Source: Cercis canadensis
Lineage: Eukaryota > Streptophyta > Magnoliopsida > Fabales > Fabaceae
Assembly: GCA_003255065.1 (NCBI GenBank)
Contig: QAOA01007183.1
Span: 658,584-722,583, forward strand
Reading direction: 5' to 3'
DNA length: 64,000 nucleotides
Both the position numbers and the translations under genes were made by a program. Under the pieces are notes generated by a model. It searched no databases, was not told the DNA's origin, and was given only the letters and a program-made list of their open reading frames with translations. Of this stretch, positions 10,757-22,460 are shown one piece after another (positions within the stretch are counted from its first letter, which is position 1; each line of letters opens with the position of its first letter).

Positions 10757-13700
10757 ATGGAGGAGAGGCCGGAGACGGAGCTGATATCTATACCGGCGAC
10801 ACCAAGAGCATCGACGCCGGAGATACTGACGCCGTCGGGGCAGAGGTCGCCAAGACCGGCATCGAAGGAGGCAAAATCTTCAAACGCATGGACTCCAACG
10901 TCGTTCATATCGCCGAGGTTCCTGAGCCCAATAGGGACGCCAATGAAGAGGGTGTTTATAAACATGAAAGGTTACTTGGAGGAGGTGGGCCACCTTACCA
11001 AACTGAATCCTCAAGACGCGTGGCTTCCCATCACCGAGTCTCGCAATGGAAATGCTCATTACGCTGCGTTTCACAACCTCAATGCTGGGGTCGGCTTCCA
11101 GGCTCTGGTTTTGCCCGTTGCTTTTGCTTGTCTTGGCTGGTACGTTACTTTTTCAAATTCCTCACGTTTAGTAAGTTACTAACTTACTATACTCTTCCTT
11201 CCACCATTTCATTCTTTCCTGGTTGCGATATTCTATCTAATTGCGATATTCTATCTAACTTATGTCTTGGAAACTTTGACTTACCTGCTTAATTATATGT
11301 AAGACAGTTGAGGCCTACATTCTGGATTGAAGTACTAAGTTGCAGCAACACAACATGAATTTATAGGTTTCCTGTTCTGACTAATGTGTAATGTCCAACC
11401 TAAAAGATTTCTTTTATCTATGATTTTAATTTTGAAATAAATTCCTCATCCTTTTTTTTTTTAAAAAAATTTAAATCTTTAGGCAAGGATTTACCGTTTA
11501 ATTTCATTTCTTAAACTTGGTGCTGCCATATCTTATCTCCTGGCCATAACTTAATTTCAATTAAATCACCTAATTATATATCTTGTAAGACATTTTGATT
11601 CAACTATTTTTTTTTTTTTTAAATTTTAATATGAATGNCTATTTTTTTTTTTTTAAATTTTAATATGAATGGCTTTCTCATGCTTTTGAATAGAACATGC
11701 ATATTAAGTTTCGTTTTCTCCTTTTTCCTCTTTTGAATCTTTTTTCTTCATGGGTAGAACCGTAGAACATTTCCTTTCATTTACTAGAAAAAAAATTGTT
11801 TCCGTGTCGGCTTACTAGACATGGTAGTAAGAGGAATTCGAAAGCAAATGGGTTGTGGGTCTAAGGGGGTAAAACCTTTTGCATTTATCAAGAACCATCA
11901 TAGATTTGATCACTTGAATGGATGAATCATGAAAGAAGAAAGAAATGCCCTTAACGCAAGTCATTTCGGCCCTTTATCTTTTTCTTTTGCTTTTCCCATA
12001 GTCCAATAATTCTAGAGGGGGGGAAATGTCGCTTTGCTGACGGGTCCACTCGTAATTCGTTATTCTTTCTTTTGGTAATCGATAGAGATCCCCAGCTAAT
12101 TCTGGTCATTTTGACTCTACACTTGTTACATCCTTCTCTTATCACCTCAAATAGCGTTTTGGAAGCACTTTTTGGCGAATCCTTTGACCACGATTCTCTT
12201 TTACGTAGCCAACTCAATCTACGGTCGAAGAATACGGAATTGTCTAATTGGGTCAATTAGCTTAGGTTGTATGGATTGTTGCAAATGAAAAACATGTCAG
12301 CCCACTTAGACTTGCTTTCTCCAAATATTTTGCAGGAGTTGGGGAATTCTTTCCTTAACCATTGCATATTGTTGGCAACTTTACACTTTATGGATTCTGG
12401 TTCAATTACATGAAGCAGTCCCAGGAAAGAGGTATAACAGATATGTGGAGCTCGCACAAGCAGCATTCGGTAAGACATATTTACCAGCAACTAGTACTTT
12501 AATTAGCTATGAAAATGTAGTTAAATAAGAAGAAACTCTCTGAAAACGTAATATAGCTCATTGGTTAGTGAAACAAAGTTTTATGAAAAATATATACTAA
12601 TAACGATCCTAAAACTAGGATTATGTGAATGAAATTTGGATTTGTTTTGCAGGGGAAAGATTAGGTGTCTGGCTTTCTCTATTCCCGACTGTTTATTTGT
12701 CAGCGGGAACCGCAACAGCTTTGATTTTAATCGGAGGGGAGACCATGAAACTGTTCTTTCAAATAGTTTGTGGTCCCGTGTGTACCTCGAATCCTTTAAC
12801 CACGGTAGAGTGGTACCTGGTGTTTACTTCTCTGTCTATTGTTCTATCTCAGCTTCCAAACCTCAATTCCATTGCAGGGCTCTCACTCATAGGGGCTGTC
12901 ACAGCCATTACTTACTCCACCATGGTCTGGGTCCTCTCTGTTAGCCAACAAAGGCCACCCTCCATCTCTTATGAACCCCTTTCACTCCCATCCTCTACTG
13001 CTTCTGTCTTTTCCGTCATGAATGCACTTGGGATTGTAGCCTTTGCTTTCAGAGGTCACAATTTAGTCATGGAAATTCAGGTATTTAATAGTACCACTTC
13101 CAATAAAAAAAATTCGGGTTTTGCCTTCGATAACTTTCTTTCTGTGTACTTAATGAATATATTCATGTGGTTTTTGTCAGGCAACAATGCCATCAACTTT
13201 TAAGCACCCAGCTCATGTGCCAATGTGGAAAGGAGCCAAGGTTGCCTATTTCTTCATTGCCATGTGCCTCTTCCCTGTTGCTATTGGAGGATTTTGGGCT
13301 TATGGGAATCTTGTAAGTGAACTAACAGCTTAAGTTGAACTTTTATCCTAAGTACAGAATTACAACCAACGTTGACATCAGGGAACTCTGTTTTTTCTTG
13401 AATTTTGGCGACATTACGTGGAAACAATTCTTTCAATCATGCATGTATTTTGAGTTTGCAATCATATAGAACTTTTTGATCGTATCAAAAAATTGCCATA
13501 CAGTGAAATGAAGCATTTGTGTACTGTTTTCATGCACTTTCATGCACTGTGATCTGCATTGCGATGAGTGTGCAGCTGAATTAACTAGCATATTACTTGA
13601 TCTGGTTACAGATGCCTTCAGGAGGGATTCTCACTGCTTTATATGCATTTCACAGTCATGACATTCCAAGAGGGCTTCTTGCCTTGAATTTCCTCCTTGT

Positions 13701-14097
13701 TGTGTTCAACTGCTTGAGCAGTTTCCAGATATATTCAATGCCAGTGTTTGACAGTTTCGAAGCTGGGTACACCAGCAGAACTAACCGTCCCTGCTCAATA
13801 TGGGTCAGGTCAGGTTTCCGAGTTTTCTATGGATTCGTCAACTTTTTCATAGGAGTGGCACTTCCCTTCCTCTCAAGTCTAGCTGGTTTGTTAGGAGGAC
13901 TCACTCTTCCAGTCACTTTTGCATATCCTTGCTTCATGTGGGTTCTCATAAAACAGCCAAAGAAATATAGCTTCAATTGGTATTTCAACTGGACTCTAGG
14001 TTGGTTGGGGGTTGGTTTTAGCTTGGCCTTTTCCATTGGAGGTGTCTGGAGCATGGTAAATAGTGGACTTAAGTTGAAGTTCTTCAAGCCAAGTTGA
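10757..14097 (+). CDS. AATL1: Lysine/histidine transporter-like 8 type amino acid transporter (AAAP family)
   Basis: Five exons (10757-11139, 12336-12469, 12653-13080, 13181-13312, 13612-14097) join with GT-AG borders to exactly 521 codons, giving 520 residues. This is the expected length for the LHT-like 8 subfamily (Arabidopsis At1g47670). The protein has a roughly 65-residue Ser/Pro/Thr-rich cytosolic N-terminus (STPEILTPSGQRSPRP), then WLPITESRNGNAHYAAFHNL, which opens the transporter core. About ten membrane segments follow, including GGETMKLFFQIVCGP, SIAGLSLIGAVTAITYSTM and LAGLLGGLTLPVTFAYP. The family imports amino acids with protons across the plasma membrane; the substrate of this subgroup is not fixed by sequence. 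The ATG at 10757 was chosen over an in-frame ATG seven codons upstream because MEERPETELISIPATPR is the family start. Intron 1 contains an N at 11638. Confidence 0.95.
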
Positions 14098-14589
14098 ATT
14101 TTGAAGCAGTTATGTAAAATGCAGAATCATTTTATCATAATTCCTGTCTAAATTTTCTTGTATTTAGTTGATGTCTTCTGCCGTAAATTGATCTTTAGTG
14201 GATGATTTAGCTTTATTCCGGGAAATGTTAATTGGCAAGCTGTTAATGAAGGGAGAGATATCCTTATAGTTTATATGCGCGTGTTGAAACAGTTGCATTT
14301 TGCTGAATGCTCGAGTTCACTATTGCCTCATTTCCTCTTGATGCACTTCAATGCTTTTTACACATGGCTCTATTCAGTGTGCAAATACTATTATTCTGAA
14401 ATTTAAAGAAAATCTCAATGTTGTATTTTCTCTTCCACCAAGTCACATCGTGAATTTGATTGAAGAGGACGCATTATTACACTTTCATCAAATCAGCCAA
14501 TGCTTCCTTGTCGGACAAATTTCCATTGTTCAAACAAAGTTCTGTACTTTTAGTATTAGTTATTAAAAAATAGGGAAAAGCACTCATGA

Positions 14590-14612
14590 AATATATATAT
14601 ATATATATATAA
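14590..14612. repeat. (AT)n microsatellite
   Basis: An uninterrupted AT dinucleotide run of about 11 units. Confidence 0.9.
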
Positions 14613-15086
14613 TGCCGAAATAGTCCATTTACAACTTTTTCTTAATATTTTTTATAATGTAGGTCTTGGTTGAATTTAAGCTTTCTAAAAAGCATTTCAT
14701 GTGAATGTAATTGTGTAACTACAATTGTATAATGTAGTTTAAATTCAGACTTACCATGGTAACAGATATAACATAACTCTCTAAAAAATGATGTCCCTAT
14801 TAGTCCAAGAGCGAAAAAAGCCATTTGGGACTGGGAATGGATTGACGTTTGTCATTGTGACAATTGTAAGATTATTTGGTACGATAAAATATTAAAAATT
14901 AACTTTTTAAAATGATTTCATCATTACCTTAGAATATAAATTAACAAAGAGGATATATATGTCACATAAAAAAAAAAAAGATCATATATATATATGTGAA
15001 AATACATTATGCTAATATTTTTTATTATAAACCCTTCTAAATTGTAAATAAACTTGGAAAATTAACGTGACTGGAGTATCTGGCCC

Positions 15087-15129
15087 AAAAAAAAAAAAAA
15101 ANAAAAAAAAAAAAAAAAAAAAAAAAAAA
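15087..15129. repeat. Poly-A tract of ~43 bases containing an N
   Basis: Homopolymer A interrupted only by N at 15102. The true length is uncertain because such tracts are poorly sequenced. Confidence 0.9.
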
Positions 15130-15918
15130 CTGTTGTGTCAGAATTAACTTATTTTACAAACAATAAAAAAAGTGTCGGCAATTCGGTATTTGATTAAACT
15201 CTATAATAGAGGAAGGTCGTAAATGAACTTGAACCCGAAATACATGATTAGGATTTGTCTGTAATGGCGCTGACAGAATTATTGAAGGAGGTAATTAAGC
15301 AAGTGCATGCTAGAGGAACATGCAATCATCACACATATTTACTATGCCTCCCAATTCGTTAACATTGATCATGATCATGATCATGTTCATGTTCTCACAG
15401 GAAGGGCGAAGGATCATTACTCCCTACTGCCAATTGCCAACCCAACCAACTTGTTCAATTCATGAAAAGAAAGAGAAGAAGAAGAAATTATAACAAAACC
15501 AAAATGCTCCAGTTACATAAACGCAGTTGCTTACAAAATTAGTTCCTTTTCCTTGAAATGAACATATTTGACGTAAATATTGCCAAGATAAATTCCTTGT
15601 GCCATTTGAGAGAGACACCCAAATACAGAGCATGAGAAACGATTAAGCAAACGCACTTATCAGTGCAAACTGCAAACCATCGAGAAGCCAGAAATACCCA
15701 ACGGCTAGTATATATATATATGTTCATCCTAGTAATAATCTCCATATATAATATAAACCCTCTCCTTACCAAAAAAAAAATGAATGAGAACTGAACCTAA
15801 CACCCACATCTAAATGGAAAAATAAATTAAGAGAGGGAAGCATTTAGTTGAAATCTTGGAATTGAAAATAGTATTCCTATTGCCATATATAATAATATTG
15901 CTCTCTCTAGCCTCTATC

Positions 15919-16608
15919 TCAGTCTAGGTTCTTGGGTGGGAGTTCTGGCGTGGAAATGGCGAGGTTGGGCCACCCAAGGAAATCGCCGTCAGACAATAAT
16001 CCGGCATTCAGTTGCCACGTGTTGTAGTCTGAGGAAGGGCCCGGTTCCGGTAGAGCACCGACATAATCTCCAAAGTCGGAAAATGTCCCAACGCCTCCAC
16101 CACTCAACTCGGAACCTGTTCCATCCAAACCCAGTGCCACCTCATCATATCCACCAAAACTGAATCCCCTAGAGCCCTCCGCCTCCGAGTTCAGCGACAA
16201 AAGAGGCCCCTTGTGCTTGAGATTCAGATCGCTAGACTTAGACGCCATTTCTGTTTGTTTAACGTAAGGGACACCCAAAACGGGGCTGCAGGCAGTCGCA
16301 GGAGAAGGAGAAGGAGAAGAAGAAGAAGAAGAATTAGAATTAGTACGAGACTTGTTGGATGTCTTGCGAGTTCCACCACCTAAGGGGACTTTGCGGAGGG
16401 TGCCGCCGTGGGTCCAATAGCGGCGGCAGGACTTGCAGAAATAGCGGGGCTGGCAGAGGTTGTAGTTGTTGTAATAGCAGAACTTAGTACTAGTGGAATC
16501 GCAGCGTGGGCAAGGTAGAGGTTCCTTGCGTTGCGGTGCCGGGAACCCCATGCTCTGTTGCTGCTTTGCTGCTCGACTCGCATTACACTCAGACTGCATT
16601 TCCTTCAC
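15919..16608 (-). CDS. Dof-type zinc finger transcription factor
   Basis: A single exon encodes 229 residues. Residues ~33-85 form the Dof finger, [18 protein letters not shown] followed by [18 protein letters not shown], with the four zinc-binding cysteines in CX2C...CX2C spacing. After the finger comes [12 protein letters not shown] instead of the commoner LRNVPVGGGCRK. Dof proteins bind AAAG-core sites in plant promoters. Downstream there is a long serine run (about residues 93-103) and an acidic, glycine-rich C-terminal half with a WPNL-type motif, a plausible transactivation region. A poly-basic stretch (RKTSNKSR) could serve nuclear import. The Arabidopsis orthologue could not be assigned. 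The ATG is the first in frame. Confidence 0.93.
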   Translation of the reverse strand: MKEMQSECNASRAAKQQQSMGFPAPQRKEPLPCPRCDSTSTKFCYYNNYNLCQPRYFCKSCRRYWTHGGTLRKVPLGGGTRKTSNKSRTNSNSSSSSSPSPSPATACSPVLGVPYVKQTEMASKSSDLNLKHKGPLLSLNSEAEGSRGFSFGGYDEVALGLDGTGSELSGGGVGTFSDFGDYVGALPEPGPSSDYNTWQLNAGLLSDGDFLGWPNLAISTPELPPKNLD

Positions 16609-16699
16609 TGTGAAATCTATTCTTCTCCTTGGGTTTTGCTTTTGAGTTTAAATATGAGGGAGAATCAGGTAATAGAGGACCTGAGAGGGTGGGACGCAA

Positions 16700-17780
16700 A
16701 TAATAAGTAAGCAAGTAGAATGAAATTAACTAATGGAAAATACAACGTCTGAAGATACGATCCATAGTTTGTTTTGTTTCGGGGCTGGGGATGATCCCAT
16801 TCCCTTCTAATTCCTGTTTTTAAATGTGTCAGTACGAAATGAGGGAGAGAGTTCAATGAAAATAAAATACTAATTATTATTTATTATTCAGGAAACATTG
16901 TCATTATGATTTATTAGTGTCGCTGTCGCCGTCATAATTGATTTATTTCTGTTTAAAAATGCTAATAAAAAGAGGGATTTACTATTATTATTTTGTTTTT
17001 TTAAGTTTATTTTTAGGGATTTTATTTTTATATTTTATAAAAAAAATTATATATTTTAACAATTTAATTTTTTAAAAAATAATACTAAAATTACATTATA
17101 AATCTCACTAAATTTTATCTAATTAAACAAAATATAAAATAAAAAAATAACATCAAAAGATGATAACTTAACCTTCGCCCATATTTTTTCTGCTGGTGGT
17201 TGTCATATGTGAAAAGATTGGTTTTTATAGAGGTTGGTCTTTGCTGTACTGTGTTGGGGGCAGTGCCACGGCGGGTCTCTAGTCTCTACTTTGGTATTTC
17301 ACAATATCCAATTCACTGATCCCCATTCACACACGTGGCAATGATGTGCCTTTTTGCCATCAAATGTCCCATTAATTCAATTTAACTTGTGCTACCAAAT
17401 TTTGACTGTCAACGCATAGAACAAGTTTGGTCACCTGGCTACAATACACCAACTCACTCACCGACCTCCCAGTAATATTACACACAAAAAGCAATCATCA
17501 ATTTTAACATTACCCGAAAGAAAAAAGTTCACGAAAATAAAATTCACAAGTTTCTAGTGTTCATTCTAAATATGTTTATTAAAAATTAGATCAATTTTAA
17601 AACCTTATAGTACCAATAAAAAGAGTTTTTTTTTTTATTGAAACTTAAATCCTTAGATAGCAAGTACATTAAGAAACCTACTAGTAATAAGTTGCCCAAT
17701 GTTTCAACACGCTGAGGCACAGGGGGGGTAATATCACAATACATAGCTCACGCGATTCTAGAAATACATTTTTCTTCCTA
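16700..17780. other. Intergenic DNA between Dof and ent-kaurene oxidase genes
   Basis: This holds the Dof promoter side (16610-16900) and the 3' flank of the kaurene oxidase gene. 16990-17160 is extremely AT-rich. No open frame with recognisable homology was found. Confidence 0.5.
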
Positions 17781-20700
17781 TTAATTTCTAAGCTTGAGAT
17801 TTACTTGTAAGGGATGGAGCTTGCGAGTGGTGAGGCCCAATGTGTCTACATTCTCTTCTTCCCCTTCTTTGAGCTTCCACTCAAACTCCTGAACCAATCT
17901 GCCAATTGATGTGCAAGCTATGAACATTGCTTTAAGAGAGCCTGCACAGACCCTCTTTCCCGCTCCGAAAGCCATTGTCTTATGCAGATCCATGTTGTCA
18001 TATTTCTCTTCAAGAAATCTCTCGGGCTTCCACTGGTAAGGATTTTCCCACAGCTTCTCGTCCATGTTACATCCATAAATATTTATTGCGATCTATTCAA
18101 CATGAAGTTGTCATTATTGTTATTGGCAATCAACAGCACAGAAGAGAATAAGAAATCAAATTCAAAAAATTCAAACAACCTCGCTTCCTGCAGGAATGTG
18201 ATATCCTCCCAGTTGGGTATCTTCATGGACATATCTTAGTGGGACAATTGGAACTGGACTATATTTCCTTAAAGTTTCATGGAAAACAGCCAATAAATAT
18301 GGTAGTTTAGATATTTGGTCCTCTGTAACCTTCTCTTGTCCACAGACATTATGGATTTCCTGATACAGACGGTCCTGTCATTGAAAAAGGGCATTAGTAT
18401 TAAGTGCCTATGACAATTGGAGAAATAACTAAATAAACTAAACTGAACAGTAGTTTGTTAGCAAAAACAAAACAAAACAAAACAAACAAACAAACAAACT
18501 ACCTGTTGGCTTTTGTCTTTAGCAAGTTCATACAGAGCCCATTCTGTTGTAACTAATGTCGTGTCTGATGTCTCAATAATGACCTCCCAAAGCAGCATGG
18601 AAATTTGTTCTTCTGTCAGTTCTTTTGCTTCAGATAACAGGTAGTCAATGTAACAGTTTAATTGCTGTTACATTTCAAATAAAAAAATTAGGACAACACT
18701 ACTATAGACTTGCACAAATTTGCTGTTGCAGCAGTACAAAACGAAAACTTACCTTCCCAGAAGCGATTCGCTTCTTCTGCTCATTCAGCAATGCATTCAT
18801 CACAGCTTTTCTGCGGAAGCACATTCGCTGGATTTTCATCTCCATACTCCTATTTGGAATCCATTTCAAGTATGGGAAGAAATCTCGCCAATCCACCTCA
18901 ATTGCACCCTCCATCATGTCATCCACTAGAATCTTAAATATATCATCTCTTGACAAAGTACTTCCAAGCTCCTCCACATAAATGGATTCTATATTACTTC
19001 CCAGAGCCTGCAAATTCCATCATGTTCTTGGTGTTGTAATTATCACTCTATTCTCTGGAAAATGTCTATAAATTCTTTAGAAGGGAGAAACTCACTTCTT
19101 TCAGAGCTAGTGCGAAAAGTTCGTGCTCAAATATTTTCCTGAAGCTTGCAACCTGATTAGTGGAGGTCTTCAAACATTCACGAAACTTACTTGAAATATT
19201 TTCCATCATGATCTCCCTGAGGGAACGGTGTCGCTTCTGAATATTCAAATAAAAGGAAGACCTCGGAGTTACTTTGTCAGTTAAACAAAAAATAAATTGA
19301 CTGTACTTAAACACTAACAAGTTAAACAGAAAAGCTGTGGTAAAGAACCTGTGCATTGGCACCCAGAACATTTGTAAGAATATGTCTCTTAACCATTTTG
19401 TGAAAATCATTGTAGTCACTTGTAGCAACCATACATTTGTCAGAAGTTAGAAGCTTCAGTGCATTTGATAGCTTCCTGGTTGAAATGGATGAAAATCTGG
19501 TCACCATTGCCTGAAACAGCTATAAAACTTTAGAAGCCAATTACTAGAATCAAAGACATAAACAGCGAAGATATTAGGATCAAAGACGTTTCATGTACAT
19601 AAACATTCTGGACAATAAAGTGACAACTAACTAAACATATAAAGCAACATAATAATTGTCCCAACAAATCTATAATATAGGATCCAAATGACATGCCAAT
19701 CAACCTTCCCGTCAGGGGACAGAGTAATTACAGAATCAATGGAGAAATTAGATGCTTCAACCGTATAAATGCTTTCCATTTTTTCCCCGGTGGTTGTTTT
19801 CTAGTCACTCCGTCAAACCAGTGTAAATTTATCTACAACTCTGCTTTGAGAATCATGGCACTTTCACATTGACAAGGTATTTGCAGAACTACAATTCTAG
19901 TAACCTCCTGGACTAACTATGCATAACCAGCAACAAGTTGGGTTTTTTTTTTTTTTTTCATTTTATTTATAAAACAATCAGGTGTCGACTGGAATTCAAG
20001 TCCAGAAAATGCCTTTTAGTTGCCATTGTTTCCTAAAGGGGACAAAGCACAAAAGGAAAGAAGAATAAATGTTTAGAAAACTATCAGACTTCTCATTATG
20101 TGGCCGTTGCTTCCTGTTCTTTGCTTGCAAAAACAGACGCCAAAACTTAATGCAATATTGTAGCAGGTAATCGAGTTGGAGTGACGCATTATGGGTGATT
20201 TTTACCATCTTTCTACTTATCCTAGTGACCTTTCTACCCTGCTGACAATCCCGAATGGATCTAGTCAAAAGTGTGAACTCAAAGATGCTGAACCTGTTGA
20301 AGCCAAATTAGGGAATTAGCCAATTCATTTAATCGCTCTAATAGCAGCGTTTGATGTGATAGTAAATTCAACAACACAGATAGTGACATATTAGTGTGGG
20401 GTTTAGGATAACTTACCTCTTTGGCAACATCGGTAGAGTTGAGAATAACGAGGGAGGAAGCACCAGTCCTAATGGAATAAATTGGCCCATACTTGTCAGC
20501 CCACTGTTTGAACGTCTTGTAAGGTTTCTTCTCCTTCAATTGCAACAGATTCCCTATCACCGGTAACCCTGGAACCTCTGCAACAATCATTTTGCCCAAT
20601 TAAAACTACCCCATCATCTCATATATAATTCCACCATTTATAGAAGAATATTCCAAATCTTAATTAACACAAGAAAAGCTCAATTGTGTGATTATTACTT

Positions 20701-20954
20701 TAGATAGAGAATTTTCTGCAAGTTATAGAAAATAAGATTGTTCAGAACCCATCTTCATCTCATTCAATGTACTCTGAAGAAAGTAAAACAGCTATACCTG
20801 GTACTGGCGGCAGTTTAGAATGGTTGACTTTCTCAAAGCCCATCGATCTTTTGACGAAGAAGACGTACACTACTAGAGAGAACACACCCAGTGCAACATA
20901 GGTGGGAAAGGGCTCTGTTTGAACTTGTTGAAAGATACCTCTCATAGAAGTCAT
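17781..20954 (-). CDS. KO: ent-Kaurene oxidase (cytochrome P450, CYP701A)
   Basis: Eight exons on the minus strand (20798-20954, 20417-20577, 19349-19510, 19096-19236, 18753-19007, 18503-18664, 18180-18374, 17781-18092) join to 515 codons, or 514 residues. The enzyme oxidises ent-kaurene in three steps to ent-kaurenoic acid in gibberellin biosynthesis, at the plastid envelope or ER. Diagnostic stretches are [58 protein letters not shown] and [12 protein letters not shown] membrane anchor lies at residues ~12-32. The I-helix motif ETSDTT is near 323-328, ExxR (HETLR) at 379-382, and the heme cysteine at 460. All are intact. The start MTSMRGIF is the likeliest; an upstream in-frame ATG would add 21 residues without membrane character. 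Confidence 0.93.
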
Positions 20955-22390
20955 TGTCCTCGTACTAGCAGAATTATGAATAAGCTGCATATGATAGAGT
21001 GAGTAAAGCAAGGTCACGATAGAAATATATAGTAGATTAAAGATACACTAATACTCATAATAATTAATAAACACATAAGTTGGCCGTGGGCCCAGCCATC
21101 CGTCACCCACGCACTTCGGTCCTCGAACCTCGAAACATATCGAGAAAAGCAAGAATTACCAGACGGACAGATCATTTAAAAATATAAATAATTATCAAAA
21201 TAGAAACAGATCACTTAGCATAACATAATTATTATTGGTCAATAAAGTTATTATGAATGAGAATTAGATAATTAATTACTAGTTATTATATGATAAGTAA
21301 TAGTTAATTTTAATTTTTGTTTTTAGAAAAGTATTTGTTATATTTCTTTGAATCTTGGGAGGCGAGGTGATTGGAATTTGCCCAATGAGTCAGTCAAGTC
21401 AACCCACGGCCACGCCACGAGAACTGACCTTTCACCTTTGAGGTTTTTTTGTCGTTAATCACTTTGCAACCAAAACAGAAAGATTCCTGATTCCCCCTTT
21501 GGCTTCAAATATGTGGAGGGTGATTCCCTCCTCGAATTTCAGATTGCAAACGGACAAAATGAACTCTCAATGATTGCCAGGCATCTTCTTGCTTAAGATT
21601 CTGTGCCGGGTCAAACTAGTTAATTGGACAATAACCGGACCAACACGTAAATGTTTCTTAATTGATATAATATTTCTTTTGGAAAATATTATCTAACTCA
21701 TACTTTATAAAAAATAACAAAATTAATATGAATGTGACAATCTTGAATTTGTTCCCAAATTATTTACTTCTTCGATATATACATGTTTTTCATATACAAA
21801 AGAATTGTATAATAATGTTGATTCCATCTACTTAATTAATAAACTATTTCATGAGCATGCATGCGTGGCGGTGGTTATCTAATATGACCCGCTGACTTCG
21901 TCATCCTATGATTCTCTGCGAACAACACTTTTTTCGCCTTTTTAAATCATTTATTTCTACATTAGATATATGACTACCAGAGAATAATGATTTATTAGAA
22001 ATTATATATCATTTAAACTTTATACAAACGTGTATGATTGGTATAAGTCTAGGACCAGGAAATTACCAAGTTAGTTTACTCTGGCTTTCAAAGAAGAAAG
22101 TATATAATAATAATACCCTCTTTTTTTATCAGTTTATAATTTTTATATAATGGAGAAAAAAAAAGTATGAGTATATGAGCGGGAAAATGAAAAAAAACAC
22201 ATTATGACTCGTAGTGAAAGGAATACAACACGTGCAGGGAAAGCAGAAGTAACCAAATTACAATGTCCCCATCAGTATGGAATCTAGAATTTTATCTTTC
22301 TGTTGAAATGAGGTTAATGTATCGTAATACTATTAGCCAAAAAAGAACATAATTCAACTTATTGGCATAGCTTGTGATGCAAGATTGAGG
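20955..22390. other. Intergenic DNA upstream of ent-kaurene oxidase
   Basis: This carries the promoter side of the kaurene oxidase gene and the 3' flank of the LRR-extensin gene. No coding region was recognised. It is AT-rich from about 21640 onward. Confidence 0.5.
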
Positions 22391-22460
22391 CTATGAACTA
22401 ACAAAAGTGGCAGTACATTGTGAGTTTGCAAAGTTAACCAAGAAATCAATCGTGCACCAT

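Larger units (their letters stand above)
14098..15918. other. Intergenic DNA between the transporter and the Dof gene
   Basis: The first ~200 bases are probably the transporter 3' untranslated region. The rest is AT-rich and holds an (AT)n microsatellite, a long poly-A tract with an N, and a (TGATCA)-type palindromic run near 15367-15384. The part just above 15500 is likely the Dof 3' untranslated region. No gene was recognised. Confidence 0.5.

Noticed and set aside
10888..11292. 134-codon plus-strand frame
   Set aside because: Out-of-frame shadow of exon 1 of the LHT8-type transporter, running into its first intron.
22391..22460. C-terminal end of the unbroken 835-codon frame of the LRR-extensin gene
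   Set aside because: Its last third is His/Leu-rich and matches no extensin. The neighbouring frame gives the conserved LRX ending at 22461, so 22391-22460 is 3' untranslated sequence.
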